DNA from: Streptomyces triticirhizae
GTDB taxonomy: Bacteria > Actinomycetota > Actinomycetes > Streptomycetales > Streptomycetaceae
Direction: 5' to 3'
Assembly: GCF_003696235.1 (NCBI RefSeq)
Contig: NZ_RFFJ01000018.1
Location: 1 to 49,822, forward strand
DNA length: 49,822 nucleotides
Shown: piece by piece, positions 41,495 to 49,822 of the stretch
Layout: each line of letters starts with the position of its first letter
Position numbering within the stretch: position 1 is the first letter of the stretch
The notes under the pieces: generated by a model
What the model saw: only the letters and a program-made list of their open reading frames with translations
What the model was told of the DNA's origin: nothing
Databases searched by the model: none
Translations under genes and position numbers: made by a program

Positions 41495-42655
41495 TCAGCC
41501 GGCCGTGAGGGTGGCGAGGGCGCGGGCCGCCTCGCGGCCGGCGCGGTTGGCGCCGACGGTGGACTGGGAGGGGCCGAAGCCGACGAGGTGGACGCGCGGC
41601 TCGTCGGCGACGTGGGTGCCGCGCAGGGCGATGCCGCCGCGTTCGTTGCGCAGCCCGAGCGGGTCGAGGTGGCGGAGCGCGGCCTTGAAGCCGGTGGCCC
41701 AGAGGATGGCGTCCACCTCGGTGAGGGTGCCGTCGGCCTCGCGGACGCCCCTCGGCTCGATGGCGGTGAACATGGGGCGCCGCACCAGCGCGCCGCGTTC
41801 CCTGGCGGCGAGGGCGTAGGGCGTCCAGGGCAGCTCGGTGTAGGAGACGACGCTGCCGGTGGGGTTGCCCGCCGTGACGTCGGCGAGGACCCGCGCGATG
41901 ACCTCCCGGCCCTCGACCTCGGGGCGGAACTCGCCGTCCCGGAAGGCGGGTTCGCGGCGGGTGTACCAGAAGGTGGTGGCGACCCGGGAGATCTCCTCCA
42001 GCTGTTGGAGCGCGGAGATCCCGCCGCCGACGATCGCGACGCGCAGCCCGGCCAGGTCCTCGGCCGAGGTGTAGTCGCGGGTGTGCGACTGCCGGCCGAG
42101 GAAGGTCTCCTGGCCCGGGTAGTGCGGCAGGACGGGGTTGTTCCAGGTGCCGGTGGCGTTGATGACGGCCCGGGTCCGCCAGCGTCCGGCGTCGGAGTCG
42201 ACGAGGAGGTCGCCGTGCGGGTCGGCGTCGGCGCGGGTGACGGCGGTGACGTGGACGGGGCGGAGGATCGGCAGCCCGGTGGCGCGCTCGAAGGCCGCGA
42301 AGTAGCGGGGGACGGCGGTGTTGCTGGGTTCGGCGGGGTCGATCGGGGGCTGGGGGAAGTCGGGCAGGTCGAAGATCCCGTTGACGGTCGCCATCCGCAG
42401 CGACTCCCAGCGGTGCCGCCAGGCGCCGCCGGCGGCGGGCTCGGCGTCCAGGACGGCGAAGGTGCGCCCGGCCGCCGGCTCGGCGTCCGGCTCGGTCAGG
42501 GCGCTGGCGAAGCCGCGCCGGCGCAGGTGGTAGCCGGCGGAGAGGCCGGCCTGGCCGGCGCCGACGACCAGCACCGTGGCGCGGCGCTCGCCGCCGGCGG
42601 CGGGCCGCGCGGGGGCGTGGGGCGCGAGGGCGGCGAAGGAACCGGAGCCGGCCAC
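41495..42655 (-). CDS. Flavin-containing NAD(P)H-dependent monooxygenase-like protein
   Basis: This 386-residue protein has two Rossmann motifs: an FAD site VVGAGQAGLSAGYHLRRRG (about 30-48) and an NAD(P)H site VAIVGGGISALQQL. Between them is FDLPDFP, and near the C-terminus ILWATGFKAALRHLDPL, a pattern of the FMO/CzcO-like flavoproteins. Relatives oxidise soft nucleophiles or carry out Baeyer-Villiger reactions. GTG 42655 has AAGGAGG at ideal spacing. The substrate is unknown and no biosynthetic cluster surrounds it. Confidence 0.88.
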   Translation of the reverse strand: MAGSGSFAALAPHAPARPAAGGERRATVLVVGAGQAGLSAGYHLRRRGFASALTEPDAEPAAGRTFAVLDAEPAAGGAWRHRWESLRMATVNGIFDLPDFPQPPIDPAEPSNTAVPRYFAAFERATGLPILRPVHVTAVTRADADPHGDLLVDSDAGRWRTRAVINATGTWNNPVLPHYPGQETFLGRQSHTRDYTSAEDLAGLRVAIVGGGISALQQLEEISRVATTFWYTRREPAFRDGEFRPEVEGREVIARVLADVTAGNPTGSVVSYTELPWTPYALAARERGALVRRPMFTAIEPRGVREADGTLTEVDAILWATGFKAALRHLDPLGLRNERGGIALRGTHVADEPRVHLVGFGPSQSTVGANRAGREAARALATLTAG

Positions 42656-42822
42656 GGAAGCCTCCTTGAAACTTCAACTTCTCTTCAGCGTACTCTTCCG
42701 TCGTTTCCCGGGCGGGCGCTCCCCGCCCCGGCTAGGGTCCCCCTGTTCGCGGCACGGGAACGCGCGCCCCGCGCCCGGCGACTCCGTGCGAACGAGTCCG
42801 TGCGATCCGAGGGGGCCTGACC

Positions 42823-43242
42823 GTGGCGGAGACGAACATGGCCGTTCTGGCGGTGGGCCTGACCGTTCTGGCGATGCCCAGGACCGGCTTTGACGGGCGG
42901 AAGAAGCTGACGGCGCTCGCCCTGACCTGCTACGGCGAGCTGCGGCTCGCGGTCGGGCAGCAGCCGCCGGAACTGGTCGTCGCGGTGATGATGCTGGCGG
43001 GCGGCCTGCTGCTGCTCGCCGAGATGAGCGCCCCCAGCCGGCTGGTCAACGCGCTGTGGGTGGCGGGCGGCGGCCTGCTGGCCGTCCTGTACGGGCAACG
43101 GGAGGCGGTGCACGGCTGGTTGCTGCCGGCGCGGCCCTGGGTGGCGGTCGCGGCGGCGGTCGGGCTGGTGACGCTGTGGGTGCGGGCCTCGCGGGCGCAG
43201 GCGTTGGCGCGGGACCCGTCGGAGGGGATGCGCGGGGTGTGA
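42823..43242 (+). CDS. Hypothetical membrane protein
   Basis: This 139-residue protein has hydrophobic segments at about 5-18, 48-66, 72-88 and 102-120, with short polar connections. No family is recognised. GTG 42823 has GAGGGGG seven bases upstream. It is convergent with the TPR-CHAT gene, whose true stop lies 26 bp away; a false extension of that gene's shifted frame would run antisense through it. Confidence 0.65.
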   Translation: MAETNMAVLAVGLTVLAMPRTGFDGRKKLTALALTCYGELRLAVGQQPPELVVAVMMLAGGLLLLAEMSAPSRLVNALWVAGGGLLAVLYGQREAVHGWLLPARPWVAVAAAVGLVTLWVRASRAQALARDPSEGMRGV

Positions 43243-43267
43243 GGCCCCGTCGCCGGCCGGGGAACGG

Positions 43268-46019
43268 TCAGCCGCCGAGGTGGACGAAGCTCGCCCACAG
43301 CTGCGGCAGATGCGGGTACTCGGCGCGGGCCGTCAGCAGCGTGCGGCGCACCGCGCCCGCCACGTCGAGGGGGGCGTCGGGCCGGCTCGTGGCGGCCAGT
43401 TCGGCGTAGACGCCCTCGACGAACCGGCGGGCGGCGGCGTCGGGGACGCGCCACAGCGTGGCGACGACGTTGCGGTAGCCGGCCAGCTGGAACGCGGACG
43501 CCAGGTGCAGCGCCTCGTCCGCGTGGCGCGGCCCGGTGTGGGCGGTCTCGCAGGCCGAGAGATACGCCAACTCGGGTCGCCCCAGGTCGAGTTCGGAGAT
43601 GTCGGCCATGGTCAGCGGGCGCCGCCCGTGGTCGGCCAGGAGCAGTCCGCTGCGCGAGGGGATGTCCGGGTCGATCACTCCGTGGCAGGCGAAGTGCGCC
43701 CAGGAGTGGTGTGGCAGAAGCGCCAGGACCCGTTCCCTGGTGGCCTCGGCGTCGGACAGCTCGACGGCGTCGGGGAAGAGTCGCCGCAGCGTCGCGGACT
43801 CCGCCGCCGCGTGGCCGAGCCGCCCGGCGCCCGGCGTCTCGGAGAGCGCGACCACCAGCGGCCTCCTCGGCCCGGTGGGGGCGCCGCGCGCGGCGGCGGC
43901 CAGGGAGCGCAGCCCGGGCGTGTAGGAGGAGACGGCACGCTCGGGCAGCGAGGCGCCCGTCCCGTCGTGGTGGCCGGCGGCGTGCAGGGGCAACGAGGCC
44001 AGCGGCCCGGTCGGCACCCACCACACGCGGGGCGGCCCGGGCCCGTCGGGGTCCTTCAGCCGGTCCAGCACAGGCGAGGCCACCGCGTCCCACAGCCAGC
44101 CCAGCCCCGCGCGGCACGGGCCCGTGCCGCGCGGGGCTGGCGATGCGCTCCGGCGTCAACGCGGCGCGCAGTGTGGCGCGTTGACGTTCCACCTCGTCGG
44201 GCGTGACGCGCAGCGGGACCGTGTCGACGCCGGCCGGGGTGACGATCAGGGCGTCGGAGCGGTGGGCGCTGACGTTGAGGTAGACGACGGGACCCCGGGT
44301 GGGGAGCCGGACGGGCGCGGGGCCGCCGGCGAGGTCGGCGAAGCCGTCGAGGGAGCGGATCTCCCGCAGCAGGGCCTCCCAGCGCTCGCCGTGGGCGCGG
44401 CGCCGCAGGCGGGTGGCGTCGGGGTCCGGGGAGTCCTCGTCCCGGGGTTCGCGCGCGTCGGGGGCGCGGCGCAGCTCCTCGAACTCCCGGGCCAGCGCCG
44501 GGTGGTGGGCGCGCAGCGCGCTCAGGTCGGCGCGCAGGTCGAGCGCGCGGGAGAGCAGCACGCCGCGTCCGCGTTCCAGCAGGGCGAGCGCCCGCTCGGG
44601 GTCGCCGGCCGCGAGGGCGCGGGCGGCCGCGTCCCGCGCGATGCCGCCCCAGCGGCCGAGCCGGTCCTCCTGGTCGGCGCGGCGCAGCTCGCGCGCGGCC
44701 AGCCTGGGCAGCAGCTCGATGACGGCCTCGAACGCGGCCACCGCCTCCCGGTAGCGGCCGCCGGACGCGGCGATGTCGCTCCACAGCAGGCCGGCCCGCA
44801 TCCGCGTCGGCACGTCGGCGTTGGTCTGGCGGGCGGCCTCGCGGGCGGCGCCGAGCGCTGCGGCCAGGTCCTCGGCGCGGGCCGGGTCGGCCGCGTGCCG
44901 GTCGTGGAGGGCCAGCGCCAACGCGACGGCGTAGACGGCGCGTTCGGGGGCGTCGGCCGGGGTGGTGCGCAGGGCGCGCCGGCACAGCTCGATCGCCTCG
45001 TCGAGGTCGGGGGTGGGCGCGCCGGCGTCCGTGCGCAGGCGGTGGCGGGTGCGCAGGGCGAGGGAGAGGTTGCCGAGGCAGGTCTCGAAGAGCGCCTCGT
45101 CGGGGGCGGTGTGGGTGAGGGCGGCCCGGCCCTGCTCCACGGCCCGGTCGATCGCGGCGCGGTCGCCGGTGCGCCGCGCCAGCAGCACCAGCAGGTGGCA
45201 GAGGGTGGTCTGGTCGGCCGGCCGCCGGTAGCCGCGTCCCTCGGCCCAGCGGACCGAGGCGCCCACCAGGGCCACGGCCCGGCGCAGCGGCTCGGGGTCG
45301 TCGTTCCGCGCGTGGTCGCTGCGCAGCACGGCGGCGAACTGGGCGCTCGCGCCCGGGAAGTGGGGGCTCGACGGCGGGATCAGCCGGAGCGCGGCGCCGC
45401 CCGCCTCCAGGGCGAGCGTCAGGTCGGCGGCGGCGCCGATGTGGTCGTGGCGGAGCCGCAGCGCGGTGCTGAGCTGGGACAGCACCCGGCCGCGCGCGGC
45501 CTCGGTGCCGAGCCGGGTCGCCCGGGCCCGCTGCCCGACCTCGATGGCCTCGTCCAGGTCGGGCAGGTGCCCGAGCCGCTGGTACCGGGTGCGCAGGGCG
45601 CGCATCAGGTCGGCGGCGTGCTCGGGGTGGGTGGCGTGTCCGGCGTTGGCCCGGACGGCGGCCCGCAGTTGGTCGACGGCCGTCTGGAGCGTGGCCGGGT
45701 CGCGGGTGCCGGCGTAGCGGTCCAGCGCCTCGCGCCCGTCGGCGGCGCGGTCGCTGGCGCGCTCGCGGTCGTCGGACCACGGCCCGAGCACGCCGGTGGC
45801 GCCGACGAGGACGCACATGACGTAGGTGGTGGGCGGGAACCAGGCGGCCGTGGTCGCGGGCAGGACGATGCCCTGGGCCGCGAACTGGGACAGGACGAAG
45901 CCCGCGCCGATCCCGGCCAGGCGGTTGCGGGCGGGGCCGACGGAGCGCTCGGGCGCGAAGCGGAAGTACGCCATCATCAGGACGCCGAGCACGCCGATCG
46001 CCAGGGACCAGTCCGCCAT
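43268..46019 (-). pseudogene. Membrane TPR-CHAT protein, frame broken inside a palindrome
   Basis: Starting at ATG 46019, the first frame encodes three membrane segments (about residues 4-70), then a long array of TPR-like helices (LDEAIEVGQRARATRL, LDEAIELCRRALRTTPAD) and the start of a CHAT domain, to about residue 626. The rest of the CHAT domain continues in the next frame (WDAVASPVLDRL onwards to 43268). It includes the catalytic-type His in HFACHG and Cys in YLSACETAHTG. Joining them gives a protein of about 910 residues. The shift falls in the 40-bp palindrome at 44101-44140. CHAT proteins are caspase-like proteases. This could be a real mutation or a sequencing error, so it is listed as broken with reserve. 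Confidence 0.75.
44101..44140. repeat. Perfect 40-bp palindrome within the CHAT gene
   Basis: Positions 44101-44120 (beginning ccagccccgcg) and 44121-44140 are exact inverse complements with no loop, and every base but four is G or C. The CHAT reading frame changes within it. Such a sequence can form a cruciform, cause replication slippage, or make sequencing reads collapse. Confidence 0.95.
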
Positions 46020-46098
46020 GGGTGGGCCCGCCTTCCTCTCGAAGCCCGAACCGCCCAGCCGAGGCTAGGGTGTTCGGCCCCGGCGGAGCCCCGGAACG

Positions 46099-46132
46099 CC
46101 CCCTCGCTCACCCGTGCGGGTGAGCGAGGGGG
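46099..46132 (-). terminator. Strong terminator after the PL1 pectate lyase
   Basis: A 16-bp perfect stem (CCCCCTCGCTCACCCG at 46099-46114 against 46117-46132) has a two-base centre. It begins 28 bp beyond the PL1 stop and separates the lyase operon from the CHAT gene on the same strand. Confidence 0.85.
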
Positions 46133-46159
46133 GTGCGGCTCCCGGCGGGCGGAGGCGTG

Positions 46160-47299
46160 CTAGCAGTTGCCGTCGGAGAAGCGGAGGCCGTTGTCGGCGC
46201 CGGCGATGTCGCTGACGACGTCGGGGACGCAGCTGGCGTCGTCGAGCGGGAAGGAGTAGGGGATGTCCACCGTGGTGGTCGACTCCGGGTCGGGGCCGGC
46301 GGGGTTGGTGTCGTCGCCGGGGCTGGACCAGGTCACGTTGTCGAAGACGTTGCCCGACACCTGCCAGTAGCCGGCCTCGTCGGTGTAGAACGTGCCGAGC
46401 ACGTCCTTGGAGTCCTCGAAGTAGTTGTTGTCGACCCGGACGCGGGCGCCGGCGCGGGAGTTGATCCCGGACTCGTTGATGCTCACGTAGTGGTTGTTGA
46501 AGACGTGGCCGACGCCGCCGCGCAGCAGCGGGGTGCGGGAGTCGATGTTCTCGTACAGGTTGTGGTGGTAGGTGACGAAGCCGTTGGAGGTGTCGCTCTC
46601 GCTGGAGCCGACGAGCCCGCCCCGGCCGGAGTCGCGCAGGATGCTGTTGGAGAGCGTGACGTACCGCGTGTTGTTCTTCATGTCGAACAGGCCGTCGTAG
46701 CCCTCGTCCTCGCCGCCGGACGCCTCCAGGGTGACGTGGTCCACCCAGACGTTGCGGACGTCCTTCTCCATGCCGATGGCGTCGCCGCCGTTGGAGGTGG
46801 GCGAGCCGGACTTCTTGACGTTTCTGACGGTGACGTTCTGGATGATGATGTTGCTGGACTCCCGGATGTGGATGCCCAGTTGGTCGAAGACGGCGCCGTC
46901 GCCCACGCCGACGAGGGTGACGTTGCTGATCTGCTTCAGCTCGATGACGCCGTCGGCGGTGTTGCAGCTGTCGCCGGAGACCTTGCTGGTGTTGCCGTGG
47001 TTGATGGTGCCCTCGACCTCGATGGTGATCGGGGTGTCGTCGCTGGCGCGGGAACAGAGGGCCTCGTGGATCTGGGTGCCGGTGGTGGCCCGGACGGTCG
47101 CGCCGCCCGCGCCGCCGGTGGTGCCGCCGTTCTGGCTGGCGTAGCCGGTGGCGGTGCCGGTCGCGGCGGCCGAGGCGCCGGTGGTGGAGAGCGTGACGCC
47201 GGTCGCGGCGACGACGGCGGTCAGCGTGGCGGCGACCGCGAGCCGCGGCCCGAGCCTTCTCCTGGTCCTGGCGGTCCTTCTGGTGGTCGTTCCGGTCAT
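46160..47299 (-). CDS. Secreted PL1 pectate lyase
   Basis: This 379-residue protein has an Arg-rich secretory signal (cleavage near GASAAA), then the PL1 parallel beta-helix. It shows NVTLVGVGDGAVF, VWVDHVTLE (the vWiDH motif), NTRYVTLSNSIL, YHHNLYENIDSRTPLLRGG with the conserved RxPxxR-type arginines, and a C-terminal Cys pair. PL1 enzymes cleave polygalacturonate outside the cell by Ca-dependent beta-elimination. AAAGG lies eight bases before ATG 47299. It follows the PL9 gene by 42 bp on the same strand, so both are probably one operon. Confidence 0.92.
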   Translation of the reverse strand: MTGTTTRRTARTRRRLGPRLAVAATLTAVVAATGVTLSTTGASAAATGTATGYASQNGGTTGGAGGATVRATTGTQIHEALCSRASDDTPITIEVEGTINHGNTSKVSGDSCNTADGVIELKQISNVTLVGVGDGAVFDQLGIHIRESSNIIIQNVTVRNVKKSGSPTSNGGDAIGMEKDVRNVWVDHVTLEASGGEDEGYDGLFDMKNNTRYVTLSNSILRDSGRGGLVGSSESDTSNGFVTYHHNLYENIDSRTPLLRGGVGHVFNNHYVSINESGINSRAGARVRVDNNYFEDSKDVLGTFYTDEAGYWQVSGNVFDNVTWSSPGDDTNPAGPDPESTTTVDIPYSFPLDDASCVPDVVSDIAGADNGLRFSDGNC

Positions 47300-47341
47300 G
47301 GTGGGTGCCTTTCGCGCGGTGGGGGGTGAGGGGCGCGTGGG

Positions 47342-48568
47342 TCAGTCGGTGAGCGCGGTGCCGCCGAAGGTCACGACGAGGCTGCCGTCCTCGGCGAAGG
47401 ACCAGGCCAACGCGCCCTCGTAGGCGGCGCACCCGGGCGCGTTCTCGCCGGACCAGAACGCGTTGGAGCCGTCGACGTCGCCGATGGTGCGGTCGTTGGA
47501 GCCGCTGTCGCAGGAGACGTTGTCGCGGAAGACCGAGGAGCCGCCGTCGAAGTTGAAGTTGCGCTCGGCGCTGCCGAGGCCGACGTTGCCGGAGACGGTC
47601 AGGGAGCCGGTGTTGCGGTTGTAGGTGAAGCCATGCTTGCCGTTGTCGACGGCGAGGTTGTCGCGCAGCACATGGTCGACGGGGATGTCCTCGCCGCCGA
47701 GCTTGAAGCCGTTGCGGTCCCCGTTGCCGGCCTGGGAGCCGTCGGAGAGGGTGCCGTTGGCGTAGGCGAGGGAGTTCTCGATGGTCACCGCGCCGATGGG
47801 TCCGGTGTCGGACTTGGTGTAGAGGTCGTAGCCGTCGTCGATGTTGTGGTGTGCGACGGTGTGCCGGAAGACGTTGCCGGGGCCGACGGTCAGCTTGGGG
47901 GCGAAGCCGTCGGCGTCCTCGCCGTCGGAGTCGACGTTGTCGTGCGAGACGGCGCTGAGGACGAGGTTGTTGGCCGGCCACTCGCTCTGCGGGGTGTCGG
48001 AGGTGGCGCGGGAGAGCTGGAGGCCGGAGTCGCGGTTGTGGCGGGTGACGGTGCGCTCGATGACGTTGTCGCTGCCGCTGACGAAGATGCCGTTGTCGCC
48101 GGCGTGTTGGACGACGATGCCGTAGAGGTGCCAGTAGTCGGCGTTGAGGGCCAGGCCCCGGTTGGCGGGGTCCTCCTCCTGTGCGGAGAAGTCGAGGACC
48201 GGGGTCTCGCCCGGGTAGGCGGTCAGGGTGGTGCGGGCGTCGGCGGTGCCGTCGCTGCCCGGGTCGATGGTGACGGTCTCGGCGAGGTCGTAGGTGCCGT
48301 CCCGCAGGTAGATCGTTCCGCCGGCGGCGACCCGGTCCACGGCGGCGGTCAGCGTCGTCGGGTCGTCCTCGGTGCCGGCCGCGTCCTCGGTGCCGTCGGG
48401 CGCGGCGTAGAGCGCGTCGGCGGCCAGGGCGGGGGGCTCTTCGGCGGGCGGCTCCGCCTCGTCGGCGCCGGCGACGGCTCCGGACAGCAGCCAGGCCGTC
48501 GTCGCGCCGGCGAGCGTCACCGCCAGGGCGACGCGACGGCGGCGGGCGGGGACTCGGGGCAGGGACAT
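47342..48568 (-). CDS. Secreted PL9 pectate lyase
   Basis: This 408-residue protein has a signal peptide (RRRRVALAVTLAGATTAWLL, cleavage near VAGADE), an acidic linker and a right-handed beta-helix. The PL9 landmarks are DADGFAPKLTVGPGNVF, DDGYDLYTKSDTGPIG and GNGDRNGFKLGG, the last carrying the expected catalytic Lys. PL9 cuts pectate, usually as an endo-enzyme. GGAGATG lies before ATG 48568. It is the first gene of the PL9-PL1 pair and complements PL1 in depolymerising homogalacturonan. Confidence 0.88.
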   Translation of the reverse strand: MSLPRVPARRRRVALAVTLAGATTAWLLSGAVAGADEAEPPAEEPPALAADALYAAPDGTEDAAGTEDDPTTLTAAVDRVAAGGTIYLRDGTYDLAETVTIDPGSDGTADARTTLTAYPGETPVLDFSAQEEDPANRGLALNADYWHLYGIVVQHAGDNGIFVSGSDNVIERTVTRHNRDSGLQLSRATSDTPQSEWPANNLVLSAVSHDNVDSDGEDADGFAPKLTVGPGNVFRHTVAHHNIDDGYDLYTKSDTGPIGAVTIENSLAYANGTLSDGSQAGNGDRNGFKLGGEDIPVDHVLRDNLAVDNGKHGFTYNRNTGSLTVSGNVGLGSAERNFNFDGGSSVFRDNVSCDSGSNDRTIGDVDGSNAFWSGENAPGCAAYEGALAWSFAEDGSLVVTFGGTALTD

Positions 48569-48809
48569 GCGGTCATCTCCTCATCGGACCGGGGTGGGGG
48601 CGCGCGTCCGACGGCATCGCGCGGGCGGGGGCGAGCGGCTCCCTGACGGGTCGCCCCCGGCGGGCGCACGGTCCGGGGCGGGGAGCGCGCCGCCCGGGAC
48701 CGGCACGTGGAGGTCAGCGTAGGAGCAGGCGGTGGCACTATCCCGGGCTGCGCGTGGACAATACCGACGCCGGCGGCCGGGGCCGCGCGGCGTCTCGCCC
48801 GTGGAGCGG
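48569..48809 (-). promoter_or_regulatory. Upstream region of the pectate lyase operon
   Basis: This 241-bp gap lies between the lyase pair and the TauE gene, all on the minus strand. TTGTCC near 48754-48759 (reading minus) could be a -35, with TAGTGC some 15 bp on as a weak -10. No symmetric operator comparable to the LacI site at 27436-27449 is evident, so the two pectinolytic loci do not obviously share a regulator. Confidence 0.35.
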
Positions 48810-49634
48810 TCAGAAGAAGACCAGGTTGACGATGGCGACCGCGCCGATGACCACGATCAGGGCGCGCAGCAGCCGTGGGGGCAGGCGCCGGCCGACGCGG
48901 GCGCCGACCATGCCGCCGAGCGTGGCGCCGACGGCGATCAGCGCGACGGCCGGCCAGTCGATGGAGCCCCAGGCCACCGCCATGAAGACGACGGCGGCGA
49001 CCAGGTTGACGCCGGTCACCAGCAGGTTCTTGACGGCGTTGACGGACTGGAGGGACTCGGCGGTCAGGATGGAGAGCAGGCCGACGACGAGGATGCCCTG
49101 GGCCGCGCCGAAGTAGCCGCCGTAGACGCCGACGACGGCGATCCCGCTCAGCAGGCCGAGGCGGCGCGCGGGCGGGGCGGCGGTGCCCGTCCCCGCGCCT
49201 TCGGGGGCGGCCGCCGCGCGGCGGGCGGCGGCCCGTTGCACGAACGGGCCGGCGACCACCATCAGCAGCCCGACGGCGATCAGCGCGGGGACGACGGTGC
49301 CGAACGCCTCGTCCGGCAGGACCAGCAGCAGCAGCGCGCCGGCGATGCCGCCGGCCAGGGAGGCGGGCAGCAGGACGCGCGCCAGGGCGGCGTTCTCGCG
49401 CAGTTCGCTGCGGTAGCCGATGGTGCCGGAGAGGCCGCCGCCGACCAGGCCGATGTTGTTGGAGATGTTGGCGACCAGCGGGGAGTAGCCGCACAGCACC
49501 AGCACGGGGAACGAGACCAGGGTGCCCGAGCCGACGACGACGTTGATCATCCCGGCCCAGAAGCCGGCGGCGAGGATCGCGGCCCCCTTGCCCCCGGCCA
49601 CCAGGGCGTCGGTCAGGGCGAGTTCGACGGTCAT
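48810..49634 (-). CDS. TauE/SafE-family sulfite/anion exporter
   Basis: This 274-residue membrane protein has about eight hydrophobic segments arranged as two TauE/SafE repeats. The opening helix contains FWAGMINVVVGSGTLVSFP and the second repeat GVYGGYFGAAQGI, both hallmark segments of the family. An Ala/Arg-rich cytoplasmic loop joins the halves. Members export sulfite, sulfoacetate or other organic anions; the substrate here is unknown. ATG 49634 has no clear Shine-Dalgarno, but no better start is available. Confidence 0.9.
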   Translation of the reverse strand: MTVELALTDALVAGGKGAAILAAGFWAGMINVVVGSGTLVSFPVLVLCGYSPLVANISNNIGLVGGGLSGTIGYRSELRENAALARVLLPASLAGGIAGALLLLVLPDEAFGTVVPALIAVGLLMVVAGPFVQRAAARRAAAAPEGAGTGTAAPPARRLGLLSGIAVVGVYGGYFGAAQGILVVGLLSILTAESLQSVNAVKNLLVTGVNLVAAVVFMAVAWGSIDWPAVALIAVGATLGGMVGARVGRRLPPRLLRALIVVIGAVAIVNLVFF

Positions 49635-49763
49635 CGCCGGCCGGCCGGAACGCCGGGCCCGGGACCCGGTCCTCGCAGGTCACCGCGCGTCTCTTCCATG
49701 GCGGCAAGGCTATCGCCGGGCGTTGGGGCGCCCGCGCCGGGGGCGTGCGCGGGCGCGGGTCGC

Positions 49764-49822
49764 TCAGCGCGCGCGGGCGCCCGCGCTGGCGCGCACCACG
49801 GCGGCGAAGTTGGCGGCCAGCC
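49764..49822 (-). CDS. C-terminal end of an unidentified protein (partial)
   Basis: A minus-strand frame enters from the window end and stops at 49764-49766; its visible end reads LAANFAAVVRASAGARAR. The strong GC3 bias and amphipathic character make it plausible as a real C-terminus, but the fragment is too short to name. Confidence 0.35.
   Translation of the reverse strand, partial: LAANFAAVVRASAGARAR

Noticed and set aside
42930..43267. Extension of the first CHAT frame beyond the palindrome to 42930
   Set aside because: The frame stays open by composition only; the recognisable CHAT domain is in the other frame and ends at 43268.

Overview
The window is about 50 kb of very GC-rich DNA. 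Coding frames are strongly GC3-biased, GTG starts and four-base stop/start overlaps (ATGA, GTGA) are common, and several genes look leaderless. Gene content (MatB next to a carboxyltransferase, a Nur-type operator, XRE/DUF5753 and DUF574 genes, Tat/Sec-exported polysaccharide lyases) fits a chromosome of Streptomyces or a close relative. No phage, IS element, integrase, CRISPR array or complete biosynthetic cluster is visible. All functions below are assigned by reading the sequence; no database search was run.

Layout. 1-5.3 kb: end of an unknown gene, a DUF4239 membrane protein, malonyl-CoA synthetase (matB) coupled to a fused carboxyltransferase, and a divergent NAD(P)H-binding protein / HxlR regulator pair. 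5.3-9.3 kb: EamA exporter, luciferase-like monooxygenase, ADP-ribosylglycohydrolase, a frameshifted GNAT pseudogene and a hypothetical gene. 9.3-14.2 kb: an ATPase / XRE-DUF5753 / DUF574 methyltransferase regulatory group, then a NarL-type two-component system with a direct-repeat element upstream and a small membrane protein. 14.6-20.1 kb: a five-gene ABC operon, read as nikABCDE because a Nur-box-like inverted repeat lies just upstream of its binding-protein gene. 20.1-24.8 kb: CE7 esterase, lipase maturation factor-like protein, tRNA-Pro(GGG), AraC regulator, cupin, and an SGNH hydrolase remnant.

24.9-33.9 kb: a DUF5954 protein with an internal repeat, a LacI regulator with a PL26-like rhamnogalacturonan lyase, a LuxR remnant, a coupled pair made of a tiny membrane protein and a membrane-anchored Mrr-type nuclease, a shortened one-domain ABC-F protein, and a CehA/McbA-type PHP hydrolase. 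34.0-41.5 kb: an alanine-racemase-fold enzyme divergent from a sugar-lactone oxidase, and a sugar ABC transporter divergent from a ROK regulator with a candidate operator between them. 41.5-49.8 kb: a flavin monooxygenase, a small membrane protein, a TPR-CHAT protein whose frame breaks inside a perfect 40-bp palindrome, a PL9-PL1 pectate lyase pair, and a TauE/SafE exporter.

Two themes recur. One is plant cell wall use: a CE7 esterase, a PL26-like lyase under a LacI regulator, PL9 and PL1 pectate lyases, and a sugar ABC importer with its ROK regulator. The other is local decay and slippage: three remnants (GNAT, SGNH, LuxR), one frameshifted gene (CHAT), one internally deleted gene (ABC-F), and several unrelated short tandem repeats between genes. 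The best candidates for something undescribed are the small-TM/membrane-Mrr pair (30846-31774), the one-domain ABC-F protein (31855-32481) and the matB-carboxyltransferase pair (1085-3849).
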